From positions 1 to 38,108 of the forward strand of contig JANQIO010000088.1 in the NCBI GenBank assembly GCA_028282105.1: a DNA stretch of 38,108 bases, in the 5' to 3' direction. The notes beneath the pieces are model-generated. The model ran no database searches. It saw only the letters and a program-made list of their open reading frames with translations, and was not told the origin of the DNA. Position 1 is the first letter of the stretch; each line of letters opens with the position of its first letter. This DNA comes from Halieaceae bacterium (GTDB taxonomy: Bacteria > Pseudomonadota > Gammaproteobacteria > Pseudomonadales > Halieaceae). Below are positions 1 to 8,875 of the stretch, piece by piece. A program made the translations under genes and the position numbers.

Positions 1-318
1 GTGGCAGAGCTGCGGGACGGGGGCATCAGTGAATATGAAATTCACCCGGGAGAGTTTGGCAGGCCGGCGGGTTCCCTGGAGGGTCTTGTGGTGGGTAGCA
101 GCGAGGAGTCAGTGCAACTGATTAAGGCCGCGCTGTCCGGCAAGCATGAGCATGCTGCCAATATGGTCATCCTCAACGCCGGCGCAGCGATCTACGTAAG
201 CGGTGTAGCGCCCACCCTCGCGGACGGCGTGCAGATGGCCGATGACGCGGTGGCCAGCGGCGCCGCACTGCAGAAAATCACGGAGCTGAAACAGTTCACC
301 GAGTTCGCCAGCGCATGA
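1..318 (+). CDS. trpD: Anthranilate phosphoribosyltransferase, C-terminal part (partial)
   Basis: This is the last 105 residues of TrpD, which transfers the phosphoribosyl group from PRPP to anthranilate in tryptophan synthesis. The gene runs off the left edge; the GTG at base 1 is most likely an internal Val, because the family has about 340 residues. The visible part has the usual C-terminal pattern: AELRDG near the start, then [11 protein letters not shown], an [12 protein letters not shown] segment around residues 57-68, and a final helix ending in the QFTEF region. The TGA stop shares bases with the ATG of trpC (ATGA, 315-318), which implies translational coupling in a trpGDC-type operon. 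Identification is firm; active-site regions lie outside the window. Confidence 0.95.
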   Translation: MAELRDGGISEYEIHPGEFGRPAGSLEGLVVGSSEESVQLIKAALSGKHEHAANMVILNAGAAIYVSGVAPTLADGVQMADDAVASGAALQKITELKQFTEFASA

Positions 319-1112
319 GCACACCGACGATTCTTCGGGACATCATTGCCCGCAAGTGGGAAGAGGTGTCTGAGCGGTCCGCCGCCATCTCCCTGTCGGA
401 GCTGGAGTCCAGGGCGCGCGGCCAGGACGGCTGCCGCGGCTTTGCCGGGGCATTGCTGGATACTGCCCGCGAGCGTCCAGCCGTGATTGCCGAGGCCAAG
501 CGCGCCTCGCCGAGCAAAGGCGTGATCCGTGAACACTTCGATCCCGCCGCCATCGCCCGCAGCTATGAAGCGGGTGGCGCCTGCTGCCTGTCGGTGCTGA
601 CCGACGTCGATTACTTCCAGGGGGCTGACGCCTATCTGCAACAGGCGCGGGCTGCCTGCGCGCTACCGGTCATCCGCAAGGACTTTATCGTCGACCCCTA
701 CCAGGTGCTGGAGGCTCGCGCCCTGGGTGCAGACTGTATCCTGCTGATTGTGTCCGCGCTCGATGACGCGCAGATGGCTGAGCTGAACGCGGCGGCACTG
801 GAGCTGGAGATGGATGTGCTGGTCGAGGTGCATGACCGTGAGGAGTTGGAACGCAGCCTGCCGCTGGGCAATCCGCTGGTGGGCATCAACAACCGCAACC
901 TGCACAGCTTCGATACCCGGCTGGAGACAACCTGGGAGCTGTTGGCGCATATTCCGGAGGATAGGCTGGTGATTACTGAAAGCGGTATTCACTGCCGGGA
1001 TGATGTGCAGGCCATGCAGGCCCATGGTGTCAACGCCTTCCTGGTGGGTGAGGCGTTCATGCGCGCGGACGACCCCGGCGCGAGGTTGGAAGAGCTGTTC
1101 TTTGCGGGCTGA
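315..1112 (+). CDS. trpC: Indole-3-glycerol phosphate synthase
   Basis: TrpC closes the ring of carboxyphenylaminodeoxyribulose phosphate to give indole-3-glycerol phosphate and CO2. The 265-residue length is right for a monofunctional TrpC not fused to TrpF. All signature segments of the TIM barrel are visible: [10 protein letters not shown] (60-69) with catalytic Glu60 and Lys62, RKDF (121-124) with the catalytic Lys122, VEVHD (170-174), GINNRNL (190-196), TESGI (221-225) and LVGEAFM (243-249). The start overlaps the trpD stop by 4 bases. A hairpin followed by T residues begins at the stop codon, so trpC appears to be the last gene of the operon. Confidence 0.97.
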   Translation: MSTPTILRDIIARKWEEVSERSAAISLSELESRARGQDGCRGFAGALLDTARERPAVIAEAKRASPSKGVIREHFDPAAIARSYEAGGACCLSVLTDVDYFQGADAYLQQARAACALPVIRKDFIVDPYQVLEARALGADCILLIVSALDDAQMAELNAAALELEMDVLVEVHDREELERSLPLGNPLVGINNRNLHSFDTRLETTWELLAHIPEDRLVITESGIHCRDDVQAMQAHGVNAFLVGEAFMRADDPGARLEELFFAG

Positions 1113-1141
1113 GCAGGCGAGCGCTGCAGCCTGGCTCTTTT
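1111..1141 (+). terminator. Rho-independent terminator after trpC
   Basis: GAGCAGGC (1111-1118) pairs with GCCTGGCTC (1129-1137) as an eight-pair stem with one bulged C and a ten-base loop, followed directly by TTTT (1138-1141). It overlaps the trpC stop codon and faces the convergent crp gene. There is no T run on the other strand, so it should act mainly on the trp transcript. Confidence 0.65.
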
Positions 1142-1147
1142 GCTGAC

Positions 1148-1819
1148 CTAGTCCTGCAGCGAACTGCGGGCCTGGGCGCTGCGAGACGCATCGTAGACCA
1201 CGATGGTCTTGCCACTCGCAGTCAGCAGCCCGTCGTCTTCCAGCGTCTTCAGCACACGGCCGGCCATTTCCCTTGAGCAGCCAACAATGCGGCCCAGTTC
1301 CTGGCGCGTCACCTTGATCTGCATACCCTCGGGGTGAGTCATGGCGTCGGGCTGCTGGCAGAGATCCAGCAGGGTGTGGGCGATACGGCCGGAGACGTCG
1401 ACAAACGCGAGGTCTGAGAGCTTGCGGGTGGTGATCCGCAGACGCTGGGACATCTGCTTGCCGATGGCAAACAGGATGTCGGGGAATTGGGCGCGAATCT
1501 TGTGGAAGCGCTCGTAGCTTATTTCCGCCACTTCACACTGGGTCTTGGCCTGCACCAGTGCGCTGCGCGGCTCCTCATCGTCGCCAAACAGGCCCATCTC
1601 GCCAAAGAAATCCCCGGGGTTCAGGTAGCTCACTACCATGTCGTGGTCTTCATCGTCTTCGACAATCACCGACACGGAGCCATCGAGAATGAAGAACAGG
1701 GAATTGCTGACTTCGCCCATGCGGATGATTTGCGACTTGGGCTTGAAATCCTGGCGCTGGCAGTAGCGCAGGAAGTTCTCGATATTGGGAATTGCGTTGA
1801 GAATTTGCGGCTTTATCAA
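1148..1819 (-). CDS. crp: cAMP receptor protein (CRP/Vfr family)
   Basis: A 223-residue global transcription regulator that should bind cAMP and then DNA as a dimer. The cyclic-nucleotide fold is in the first ~125 residues with the phosphate-binding cassette around 73-86 (Gly73-Glu74 and Arg85-Ser86). Thr130-Thr131 on the long dimer helix match the cAMP contacts Thr127-Ser128 of E. coli CRP. The helix-turn-helix lies at about 170-194; its recognition helix CSREMAGR keeps the Arg183-Glu184 and Arg188 that read the TGTGA half site. Similarity is closest to Pseudomonas Vfr (EDDED loop, FFGEMGLF, CQQPDAMTHP). The start is TTG (1819-1817), supported by AGGAG at 1832-1828 eight bases upstream; the next in-frame ATG is too far inside the fold. 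It is divergent from an OsmC-family gene. Confidence 0.93.
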   Translation of the reverse strand: MIKPQILNAIPNIENFLRYCQRQDFKPKSQIIRMGEVSNSLFFILDGSVSVIVEDDEDHDMVVSYLNPGDFFGEMGLFGDDEEPRSALVQAKTQCEVAEISYERFHKIRAQFPDILFAIGKQMSQRLRITTRKLSDLAFVDVSGRIAHTLLDLCQQPDAMTHPEGMQIKVTRQELGRIVGCSREMAGRVLKTLEDDGLLTASGKTIVVYDASRSAQARSSLQD

Positions 1820-1849
1820 ACCTGATTCTCCTGAGGATTTATTGGCGTA

Positions 1850-1877
1850 ATAGTAGACTAGTGAAAACTAAAGTAAA
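1850..1877 (-). promoter_or_regulatory. Putative sigma-70 promoter of crp
   Basis: On the minus strand TTTACT (1877-1872) and TACTAT (1855-1850) are separated by 16 bases, with an expected RNA start about 25 bases ahead of the TTG start codon. A short inverted repeat, TACCG-GTTT-CGGTA (1882-1895), lies just upstream between the two divergent genes and could bind a regulator. I see no full TGTGA-N6-TCACA site for self-control. Confidence 0.4.
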
Positions 1878-1926
1878 CAAATACCGGTTTCGGTAATACT
1901 AACCAACTCTCAAGGACTTACGCACC

Positions 1927-2355
1927 ATGGAAGCAACGATCAAGTGGGTGGATAACGCCATGTTCCTGGCTGAATCCGGCAGCGGGCACAGCGTGGTAAT
2001 GGATGGTCCGCCCGATCACGGCGGCCGCAACCTCGGCCCGCGGCCCATGGAAATGTTGCTGATGGGGCTTGGCGGTTGCTCGGCATTCGATGTTATGTCG
2101 ATGCTGAAAAAGTCGCGCCAGGATGTCGCGGACTGCCGCGCCGAGCTGAGCGCTGAGCGCGCCGATGCTGTGCCTGCCGTGTTCACCAGGATTCACCTGC
2201 ACTTTGTGGTCAGCGGCCGCGGGCTGAAGGAAAACCAGGTGGCCCGTGCAGTCGCTTTGTCGGCGGAGAAATACTGCTCCGCCAGCATCATGATGGAGGC
2301 GGCAGGGGTCGAAGTGACTCACAGTCACGAGATAGAAGAACTCACCCAGGCCTGA
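1927..2355 (+). CDS. OsmC family peroxiredoxin-like protein (YhfA type)
   Basis: A 142-residue protein of the OsmC/Ohr superfamily, whose characterised members reduce organic hydroperoxides with two cysteines. Both are here: Cys51 in GLGGCSAFDV and Cys117 in EKYCSAS. RPMEMLLMGLGG (39-50) is the typical helix before the first Cys. The short form without an Ohr N-terminus, and its position divergent from crp, match E. coli YhfA, whose physiological role is not settled. Upstream of the ATG there is only a weak AGGA (about 1913-1916). Its stop is two bases from the convergent coq7 stop, so the two 3' ends nearly touch. Confidence 0.88.
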   Translation: MEATIKWVDNAMFLAESGSGHSVVMDGPPDHGGRNLGPRPMEMLLMGLGGCSAFDVMSMLKKSRQDVADCRAELSAERADAVPAVFTRIHLHFVVSGRGLKENQVARAVALSAEKYCSASIMMEAAGVEVTHSHEIEELTQA

Positions 2356-2357
2356 AC

Positions 2358-3002
2358 TCAGACCCGGTAGCTGCTGTCGGTCATCAACCGCGAAACCGTC
2401 GCCATGGTGCGCTTGAGCGATTCCGGGAACTCCTCACCGCCCGCCTCCAGCGCCGCTTCCCCGTGGCGACGCTCGTCTTCGAGCATTTGCTCGACGATAC
2501 GGCGGCTGCGCTGGTCATCTTCCGGCAGGCGCTCTAGGTGATCTTCCAGGTGACGACAGACGCGGTCTTCAGTGGCGGCGACAAAGCCCAGGCTCCAGCG
2601 GTCGCCGGCCAGGCCGGCTGCGGCGCCCAGGGTAAACGACAGGCCGTACCAGACCGGGTTAAGCCGGCTGGTGTGGCTGCCGAGCTGCTTGAGTCGCTCT
2701 TCGCACCACACCAGGTGGTCAATTTCTTCAGCCGCCGCCTGTTCCATTTCGTCGCGCACATCGGCAAGCCGGGCCGTGAGTGCCTGGCCCTGGTAAAGCG
2801 CCTGGGCACAGACTTCACCGGTATGGTTTACGCGCATCAGGCCAGCGGCATGGCGGCGCTGCTGTTCGCTCAGTTCCGCTTCCTCGGTGCCCTGCGCCGG
2901 GGAAGGCCGTCCCGCCTGGTTGGCCTCACCCCCCAGAGTGCGCAGCACCTGGTCGGCGTTGTCGATTATGCGATCCAACAGTGTGAGCTTGCGCCTTTCC
3001 AT
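2358..3002 (-). CDS. coq7: Demethoxyubiquinone hydroxylase
   Basis: Coq7 hydroxylates demethoxyubiquinone in ubiquinone synthesis at the inner membrane, using a ferritin-like di-iron site. The 214-residue protein shows the iron ligands in order: Glu in VNHTGEVCAQALY, the EEIDH motif (Glu...xxHis), a second-half Glu in EDHLE, and the EDERRH motif. It is much closer to the Pseudomonas Coq7 than to UbiF flavin hydroxylases. I chose the ATG at 3002 (MERRKL); a longer open frame upstream runs into the purD coding region and has no family similarity. The gene follows purD by 34 bases in the same direction and may be read through from the pur genes. Confidence 0.93.
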   Translation of the reverse strand: MERRKLTLLDRIIDNADQVLRTLGGEANQAGRPSPAQGTEEAELSEQQRRHAAGLMRVNHTGEVCAQALYQGQALTARLADVRDEMEQAAAEEIDHLVWCEERLKQLGSHTSRLNPVWYGLSFTLGAAAGLAGDRWSLGFVAATEDRVCRHLEDHLERLPEDDQRSRRIVEQMLEDERRHGEAALEAGGEEFPESLKRTMATVSRLMTDSSYRV

Positions 3003-3036
3003 ACTCGCTATTGTAGCGGAACGCCCGGCGCCGGTG

Positions 3037-4320
3037 TCAGCCCTCGCGGGCGATGGCGCGCCAGCCGATGTCGCCGCGGTAAACCGCGCCTTCCCAGCTG
3101 ATGCGCTCGACGCCGGCGTAGGCAGCGTTGCGGGCCGCGCCGATGGAATCCCCCAGCGCCGTGACGCACAGCACCCGGCCGCCACTGGTCACAATGTCAT
3201 CGGCGGACATCGCTGTGCCGGCGTGGAACACCTTGGTTTGCGCATTGTCTGCCCCATCCAGGCCGCTGATAGCAAAGCCCTTGCCGTAGCTGCCGGGATA
3301 ACCCCCGGCGGCCATCACCACGCCCATGCTCGGGCGCGGGTCCCAGTCGGCGCTGCTTTCATCCAGGCGGCCATCCAGGGCGGCCTCGCAGAGAGCGCAG
3401 AGGTCCGACTGCAGACGCATCATGATGGGCTGGGTTTCCGGGTCGCCGAATCGACAGTTGAACTCGATAACGCGCGGGCTGCCGTCACCGGAGATCATGA
3501 GGCCGGCGTACAGGAAGCCGGTGTAGGGCATACCGTCCGCCGCCATGCCGGCTACGGTAGGTTGGATAACCTCGTCCATGATGCGTTGGTAGACTGCATC
3601 GGTCACTACCGGGGCCGGCGAATAGGCGCCCATGCCACCGGTATTGGGCCCGGTGTCGCCCTCGCCAATGCGTTTGTGATCCTGGCTGGTCGCCATGGGC
3701 AGTACGTTGCTGCCATCCACCATTACGATGAAGCTGGCTTCTTCGCCCTCCAGGAAATCCTCGATCACCACCCGGCAGCCGGCCTCACCGAAGGCGTTGC
3801 CGGAGAGCATATCGCGCACGGCCTCTTCGGCCTGGGCCAGGGTCTCGGCGACGATAACGCCCTTGCCGGCGGCCAGGCCGTCGGCCTTCACCACGATGGG
3901 TGCACCGCGCTCTCGCAGATAGGCCAGCGCCGGTTCGACTTCGGTGAAATTCTGGTAGGCGGCGGTGGGGATGCTGTGCCGCGCCAGGAAATCCTTGGTA
4001 AAGGCCTTGGAGCCCTCTAGCTGGGCCGCCGCGGCCGAGGGGCCAAAGCAGCGCAGGCCGCGCTCAGTGAAGAAATCAACGATCCCATCCACCAGCGGCG
4101 CCTCGGGCCCGACGATGGTCAGTCCCACCCCGTGCCCGGTGCAGAAATCCGCCAATGCGGCGAAGTCACCCGCAGAGAGGTCGACGTTTTGAACGGTGGG
4201 TTCGCGCGCCGTGCCGGCGTTGCCAGGGGCGACGAATACCGTGGCGACCTGCGGCGACTGCGCGGCCTTCCAGGCCAGGGCATGTTCGCGGCCGCCGTTG
4301 CCAATAACCAGGACGTTCAC
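3037..4320 (-). CDS. purD: Phosphoribosylamine--glycine ligase (GAR synthetase)
   Basis: PurD joins glycine to phosphoribosylamine with ATP, the second step of purine synthesis. The 427 residues give the full ATP-grasp enzyme: N-terminal [11 protein letters not shown] with the phosphate-binding glycines, the central [10 protein letters not shown] loop, [14 protein letters not shown], and FNCRFGDPE with the metal ligands. The start is GTG (4320) with GAGGAAG about eight bases upstream. It lies 14 bases after purH, so the two are co-transcribed, an arrangement common in gammaproteobacteria. Confidence 0.97.
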   Translation of the reverse strand: MNVLVIGNGGREHALAWKAAQSPQVATVFVAPGNAGTAREPTVQNVDLSAGDFAALADFCTGHGVGLTIVGPEAPLVDGIVDFFTERGLRCFGPSAAAAQLEGSKAFTKDFLARHSIPTAAYQNFTEVEPALAYLRERGAPIVVKADGLAAGKGVIVAETLAQAEEAVRDMLSGNAFGEAGCRVVIEDFLEGEEASFIVMVDGSNVLPMATSQDHKRIGEGDTGPNTGGMGAYSPAPVVTDAVYQRIMDEVIQPTVAGMAADGMPYTGFLYAGLMISGDGSPRVIEFNCRFGDPETQPIMMRLQSDLCALCEAALDGRLDESSADWDPRPSMGVVMAAGGYPGSYGKGFAISGLDGADNAQTKVFHAGTAMSADDIVTSGGRVLCVTALGDSIGAARNAAYAGVERISWEGAVYRGDIGWRAIAREG

Positions 4321-4334
4321 TCCGGCTTCCTCGC

Positions 4335-5909
4335 TCAGTGACGGAAGTGGCGCATGCCGGTGAAGACCATGGCCATACCGTGTTCGTCCGCGGCGGCAAT
4401 CACTTCCTCATCACGAATCGAGCCGCCGGGTTGGATGACCGCGCTGATGCCGACGGCAGCCGCGTTGTCGATGCCATCCCGGAAAGGGAAAAAGGCGTCG
4501 GAGGCCATCACCGAGCCCTTGACCTCCAGACCTGCATGCTCGGCCTTGATAGCGGCGATGCGTGCAGAGTTCACCCGGCTCATCTGGCCGGCGCCGACGC
4601 CAATTGTCTGGCCGGCAGCGGCATAGACAATGGCATTGGATTTCACGAACTTGGCGACTTTCCAGGCGAACAGCAGGTCCTGCATTTGCTCGGCATCGGG
4701 CTGCGTGCGGCTCACCACCTTCAGGTCGTCAATGCCGACCATGCCCAGGTCGCGGTCCTGCACCAGCAGGCCGCCGTTGACGCGCTTGTAATCCAGCGCC
4801 GGGCTGGCGCCTGGCCAGGCACCACAGCGCAGCACTCGCACGTTTTCCTTGGCGGCGGTGGCGGCCAGGGCGTCGGCGCTGATTTCCGGCGCAATGATCA
4901 CTTCCACGAACTGCTTGTCGATAATGGCCGCCGCGGTTTCCGCATCCAGCTCCCGGTTGAAGGCGATGATGCCGCCAAAGGCGGATTCCGGATCGGTGGC
5001 AAAGGCGCGCTGATAGGCTTCCAGCAGGCTGGTGCCTACCGCGACGCCGCAGGGGTTGGCGTGCTTGACGATGACACAGGCCGGCGCGTCGAAGCTCTTG
5101 ACGCATTCCAGTGCGGCATCGGTGTCGGCCACGTTGTTGTAGGACAATGCCTTGCCCTGCAGCTGCTCCGCCGTCGCAATGCCGGCTTCCGCCGGGTTCG
5201 CTTCCCGGTAGAAGGCTGCGGCCTGGTGGGGGTTTTCGCCGTAACGCATTTCCTGGACTCGATGAAACTGGGTGGAGAAAGTGCGTGGGAAGGCCTCGCT
5301 GCCGCCCTCCACCAGCCTGCCAAAGTGGTTGGCGATGGCGCCGTCGTAGGATGCGGTGTGCTCGTAGGCGCGAACCGCCAGGTCGAAACGGGTGCGATAG
5401 CTGAGGCTGCCATTGTTCGCCTGCAGCTCTTCGACGATACAGGGATAGTCACCGGCGTTAACCACAATGCTGACAAAGCGGTGATTCTTGGCGGCGGCGC
5501 GCACCATGGTCGGGCCGCCGATGTCGATATTCTCTACGGCGTCTTCGAAGCTGCAGTCGGGCTTCGCCACGGTCTGCTCGAAGGGGTAGAGATTGACGAC
5601 CACCATGTCGATAGCGTCGATGCCATGCTCGGCCATCACCGCGTCATCGGTACCGCGCCGGGCCAGGATGCCGCCGTGTACTTTCGGGTGCAGGGTTTTT
5701 ACCCGGCCATCCATCATCTCCGGAAAGCCGGTGTAGTCGGCAATCTCGGTCACGTCTATACCGGCGTCGCTCAGCAGGCGATAGGTGCCGCCGGTGGAGA
5801 GCAGCTCTACGCCCTGCTCGGACAGTGCACGGGCAAAATCCTCGATACCGGTTTTGTCGGATACGCTGATCAGTGCGCGCCGAACCGGAACAAGATCGGT
5901 GTCAGTCAT
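4335..5909 (-). CDS. purH: Bifunctional AICAR transformylase / IMP cyclohydrolase
   Basis: PurH does the last two steps of IMP synthesis: formyl transfer from 10-formyl-tetrahydrofolate to AICAR, then ring closure. The 524-residue length is standard. The N-terminal cyclohydrolase domain (about 1-200) starts with [12 protein letters not shown] and STGGT and includes [13 protein letters not shown]. The transformylase part contains [10 protein letters not shown] with the catalytic Lys-His pair, the [11 protein letters not shown] segment and [14 protein letters not shown]. It begins about 50 bases after fis and is followed by purD. There is no visible E. coli-type PurR box in the short gap upstream. 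Confidence 0.97.
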   Translation of the reverse strand: MTDTDLVPVRRALISVSDKTGIEDFARALSEQGVELLSTGGTYRLLSDAGIDVTEIADYTGFPEMMDGRVKTLHPKVHGGILARRGTDDAVMAEHGIDAIDMVVVNLYPFEQTVAKPDCSFEDAVENIDIGGPTMVRAAAKNHRFVSIVVNAGDYPCIVEELQANNGSLSYRTRFDLAVRAYEHTASYDGAIANHFGRLVEGGSEAFPRTFSTQFHRVQEMRYGENPHQAAAFYREANPAEAGIATAEQLQGKALSYNNVADTDAALECVKSFDAPACVIVKHANPCGVAVGTSLLEAYQRAFATDPESAFGGIIAFNRELDAETAAAIIDKQFVEVIIAPEISADALAATAAKENVRVLRCGAWPGASPALDYKRVNGGLLVQDRDLGMVGIDDLKVVSRTQPDAEQMQDLLFAWKVAKFVKSNAIVYAAAGQTIGVGAGQMSRVNSARIAAIKAEHAGLEVKGSVMASDAFFPFRDGIDNAAAVGISAVIQPGGSIRDEEVIAAADEHGMAMVFTGMRHFRH

Positions 5910-5959
5910 GAAGGGGTCCAGTTTTTGGGCCAGTGTCTAGAAAAGCGCCGCCGGGTGGA

Positions 5960-6280
5960 TCAGGCGCCGTTGTCGGTCAGCAGGCCGTATTGTTTGAGTT
6001 TCTTGCGCAGGGTACCGCGATTGAGACCCAGCATCTGGGATGCCTTGGTCTGGTTGTTGCGTGTGTACTGCATGATTTCCTCGAGCAGCGGCGCTTCGAC
6101 TTCCGCCAGCACCATCTGGTACACCTCACTGCCCAGCTGCCCTTCCAGTTCTTCCAGATATGCGCGTACCGCGAGGCGCACGCTCTGGCGCAGGCTGGTG
6201 CCCTTGCCGTTGCCGCTATCGGCGGGCAGGTCCAGTGATGTGCCCGGCGTCCGTTCCGACAGGGTTTCCCCCACTCTCAT
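5960..6280 (-). CDS. fis: DNA-binding protein Fis
   Basis: Fis is a nucleoid protein that bends DNA and activates rRNA promoters. The 106-residue protein has the conserved C-terminal half: [17 protein letters not shown] followed by the factor-specific helix-turn-helix [20 protein letters not shown]. The first ~30 residues are poorly conserved, as is usual. Its ATG overlaps the dusB stop by 4 bases (6277-6280), the dusB-fis coupling known from enterobacteria and pseudomonads. The likely rRNA promoter at the right edge of this window is a plausible target. Confidence 0.96.
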   Translation of the reverse strand: MRVGETLSERTPGTSLDLPADSGNGKGTSLRQSVRLAVRAYLEELEGQLGSEVYQMVLAEVEAPLLEEIMQYTRNNQTKASQMLGLNRGTLRKKLKQYGLLTDNGA

Positions 6281-7263
6281 GCTGCCAACTCCTCAAACGT
6301 GTTGTCGTCAAAATAGAAATGTAGCGCGGCTTCTTGCTCAGCGGCGCTTTCCAGCTGGTTGAACTGGCGGCGGAAGGCCTCAGCCCCCGATGCCTGCTGC
6401 AGGTACCAGCCTATGTGTTTGCGCGCGATACGCAGGCCCATGTATTCCCCATAAAAGTCGTGCAGGCCGCGCAGGTGTTCCAGCATGATTGCGGCCTTCT
6501 CTTCCCGGCCGGGCTCTGCCAGCAGCTCGCCGGTCGCCAGGTAATGGGCCACCTGGCCACAGAGCCAGGGTGCGCCCTGGGCCGCGCGTCCAATCATGAT
6601 GCCGGCGGCACCGGTGCGCCTCAGCACCTGGCCGGCCTGCTGTGCGGTGGTGATATCGCCATTGGCAAACACCGGCAGCTCAACTGCGGCGCAGATGTCG
6701 GCGATGGTGTCGTACTCCGCCTCGCCGTTGAAACGGCAGGCGCGGGTGCGACCGTGAACGGCCAGAGCGGCGATGCCGGCGTCCTCGGCGATGCGCGCTA
6801 CGGTGACGCCATTGCGCTGCTCCGGCGACCAGCCAGTGCGAATCTTCAGGGTCACAGGTACGTCTACCGCGGCGGTGACTGCTTCGAGAATACCGCGTAC
6901 CAGGTCTTCATCGCGCAGCAGTGCGGATCCAGCCGCCTTCTTGCAGACTTTCTTGGCCGGGCAGCCCATATTGATATCGATGATCTGGGCGCCCAGCTCG
7001 ACGTTGCGGCGCGCAGCGTCTGCCATCATCTCCGGGTCGCCGCCGGCGATTTGCACGGAGCGCGGCTCGCACTCGTGGCTGTGCACCAGGCGCGCGCGGG
7101 ACTTGCGGGTATTCCAGAGGCGGGTATCGCTGGTCACCATCTCCGAGACAACCAGGCCGGCGCCGAGGCGTTTACAGAGACGCCGAAAGGGTAGATCCGT
7201 GACTCCGGCCATCGGTGCGAGAGCGACATTGTTGTCCAATTTGTAAGGACCGATGGCGACCAT
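6277..7263 (-). CDS. dusB: tRNA-dihydrouridine synthase B
   Basis: DusB reduces uridine to dihydrouridine in the D-loop of tRNAs with FMN and NADPH. The 328 residues fit DusB. Visible motifs are [12 protein letters not shown] (16-27) at the FMN site, [13 protein letters not shown] (98-110) with the proton-donating Cys101, the LKIRTGW strand, VHGRTR, and ANGDI plus [10 protein letters not shown] at the phosphate end of FMN. The closeness of fis and the presence of CPAKKVCKK point to DusB rather than DusA or DusC. It starts with ATG at 7263. Confidence 0.95.
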   Translation of the reverse strand: MVAIGPYKLDNNVALAPMAGVTDLPFRRLCKRLGAGLVVSEMVTSDTRLWNTRKSRARLVHSHECEPRSVQIAGGDPEMMADAARRNVELGAQIIDINMGCPAKKVCKKAAGSALLRDEDLVRGILEAVTAAVDVPVTLKIRTGWSPEQRNGVTVARIAEDAGIAALAVHGRTRACRFNGEAEYDTIADICAAVELPVFANGDITTAQQAGQVLRRTGAAGIMIGRAAQGAPWLCGQVAHYLATGELLAEPGREEKAAIMLEHLRGLHDFYGEYMGLRIARKHIGWYLQQASGAEAFRRQFNQLESAAEQEAALHFYFDDNTFEELAA

Positions 7264-7298
7264 TCAGCGGAGTGTCCGGAGTGCGGAAAAGGGGCGAT

Positions 7299-7327
7299 AT
7301 GATACTCGCAAGCCCTGGAGGCTCCAA
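7299..7327 (-). promoter_or_regulatory. Putative promoter for dusB-fis-purH-purD
   Basis: In the 85-base gap ahead of dusB, the minus strand carries TTGGAG (7327-7322), a 17-base spacer and TATCAT (7304-7299). Transcription would start roughly 30 bases before dusB. A long internal gap in an otherwise tight block, plus a Fis-containing operon that normally needs its own growth-phase control, makes a promoter here likely. Confidence 0.45.
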
Positions 7328-7348
7328 GGGGAATTGCGGATTTTTTGA

Positions 7349-7999
7349 TCAGTTTGCCTGGGCCGTCACAGGCTCCAGGCGGGCCACATAGTTCACCGCG
7401 TCGCGGCCCGGATCAGCCAGTGCCAGGGACACCTGGATCTCGCTGTTGGGCGGCAGGCGCAGGGGGGCGGAGCTATGCAGGTACTCCGCCGGGAGGAAGG
7501 CGCGCCGTGCCCGCGGCTCGCCCTGGCGATTGGTAAATCCCAGCACCAGCAATGGCAGGGGCGCGGCTTCATCCGCCCGATTGCGAATCATCGCGTCCAG
7601 GCGCAGTGCGCCGGGGGCATCCGGGTGCGGGCGGATGACAAGGTTGGCCAACTGCAGTGCCTCGCGGGAGCGCTGAGCCTCCAGAGTCGGCAGATAGAGC
7701 TGCGTTGCCAGCACCACCAGCAGCGCCAACAGAATAGTCCACGCGCTCCAGGCTACAGGTCGACGGCTGTCCGGCAGCTCCGCTGCCGCCATCGGTTTTA
7801 CCTCCAGCTCGAGAATAGGGTGAGGGCCTTCATCATCGGGCAGGGTCGGCGGAATGAAGTCGACCTCGCCACGTATGCCGTCGAAAATTTGCAGGCAGCT
7901 GCCGCAGCGTACCCGCCCGCCGGCCTGCTCGAGCTGGGCGGGCGACACATGGAAGCTGGCTTCGCAGTACGGACAGGTGGTGAGTTGGGGTTCAGTCAT
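7349..7999 (-). CDS. Zinc-ribbon and DUF3426 membrane protein
   Basis: A 216-residue protein with a short N-terminal zinc finger of the MJ0042 type (Cys9-x2-Cys12, Cys32-x2-Cys35), an acidic linker, a single membrane helix at about 83-103, and a C-terminal DUF3426 domain predicted to sit outside the cytoplasm (a beta-rich fold, ending in GRDAVNYVARLEP). The first 8 bases overlap the end of prmA, so it is translated with that gene. The same order prmA-DUF3426-dusB-fis is seen in pseudomonads. The function is unknown; the architecture would let a cytoplasmic metal- or nucleic-acid-binding finger be linked to an envelope domain, but that is only an inference. Confidence 0.85.
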   Translation of the reverse strand: MTEPQLTTCPYCEASFHVSPAQLEQAGGRVRCGSCLQIFDGIRGEVDFIPPTLPDDEGPHPILELEVKPMAAAELPDSRRPVAWSAWTILLALLVVLATQLYLPTLEAQRSREALQLANLVIRPHPDAPGALRLDAMIRNRADEAAPLPLLVLGFTNRQGEPRARRAFLPAEYLHSSAPLRLPPNSEIQVSLALADPGRDAVNYVARLEPVTAQAN

Positions 8000-8864
8000 G
8001 TGCCTGCCTTCCGGCCAGGGCCACCCAGCCGTCCTGCTCGCGGGCGACTTCCAGTGCCATCGGATAAGCGGCGCGCAGCTGCTCCACCTGCTCCAGCAGC
8101 ACGCCCGATAACAGCAGGGTGGCGCCGGGTCTCAGCAGCCCCGTGAGCACCGGGGCCAGGGCGCACAGCGGTCCGGCCAGGATATTGGCCACCAACAGGT
8201 CCGCGGGCGCCGGCTCGCCCAAGGCGTCCGGGTGGCAAACCACGAGACTGCCGGCGGCAATGTGGTTGCGCTCGGCGTTAGCCCAGGTGGCAGCGAGCGC
8301 CTGCGGGTCGGTATCAGTGGCAAGCAGGGAATCGGCACCCAGGCGCAGGGCCGCGATGCCGAGCACGCCGGAGCCGCAGCCAAAGTCCACCACCCGGTCG
8401 CCGGGTGCAACCCGCGCCGCCAGCTCACCCAGGCACATGGCGGTGGTGGGGTGGGTGCCGGTTCCGAATGCCAGACCCGGGTCGAGCATGATGTTGATCG
8501 CTTCCGGCTCCGGCGGCGTCAGCCAGGAGGGGCAGAGCCACAGGCCCTGGGCGAACTGGCGCGGCTGGTAGTGCTGCATCCACTCCCGCTCCCAGTCCTT
8601 GTCTTCAAGAATCTCGGCGCGCAGACCTGCCCGGTAGCTTGCGGGCATTTCTGCGCGCAATTGCTCAAGGTCGGTATCGGCCGGGAACAGCCCGCTCACG
8701 CGCGTTTCCTGCCACAGGGTTTCCCCGGGCTCTGCCCCGGCGAACAGCGGCTGGTCGGCATTGTCTTGCAGGGTGACCGCGGCGGCGCCAAGGCCGAGCA
8801 GGGCGTCCTCCGCAGCGGGTGCCAACTCGGCCCGGGTGTCGAGCCGCACTTGAAACCAGGCCAC
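7992..8864 (-). CDS. prmA: Ribosomal protein L11 methyltransferase
   Basis: PrmA trimethylates ribosomal protein L11 using S-adenosylmethionine. The 290-residue protein has an N-terminal substrate-recognition part (about 1-90), the linker with KDWEREWMQH, the family-specific DPGLAFGTGTHPTT loop, the SAM motif VDFGCGSGVLGIAA, and ANILAGPL as the later motif. The start codon is GTG at 8864. It follows accC by 11 bases and overlaps the DUF3426 gene, so it sits in the middle of an acc-prmA operon. Confidence 0.96.
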   Translation of the reverse strand: MAWFQVRLDTRAELAPAAEDALLGLGAAAVTLQDNADQPLFAGAEPGETLWQETRVSGLFPADTDLEQLRAEMPASYRAGLRAEILEDKDWEREWMQHYQPRQFAQGLWLCPSWLTPPEPEAINIMLDPGLAFGTGTHPTTAMCLGELAARVAPGDRVVDFGCGSGVLGIAALRLGADSLLATDTDPQALAATWANAERNHIAAGSLVVCHPDALGEPAPADLLVANILAGPLCALAPVLTGLLRPGATLLLSGVLLEQVEQLRAAYPMALEVAREQDGWVALAGRQAHD

Positions 8865-8875
8865 GGTGGCAGTGC

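Noticed and set aside
1-3. GTG at base 1 as a true start codon
   Set aside because: The protein begins in the middle of TrpD, and the family has Val-Ala-Glu-Leu at this point.
2887-4020. A 377-codon open frame on the plus strand opposite purD and the start of coq7
   Set aside because: Both purD and coq7 have complete family motifs on the other strand; the antisense product is unlike any protein I know.
4338-6362. A 674-codon open frame on the plus strand opposite purH and fis
   Set aside because: It mirrors a well-identified gene block in a GC-rich genome, its product has no recognisable domain, and antisense open frames of this sort are expected from codon bias.
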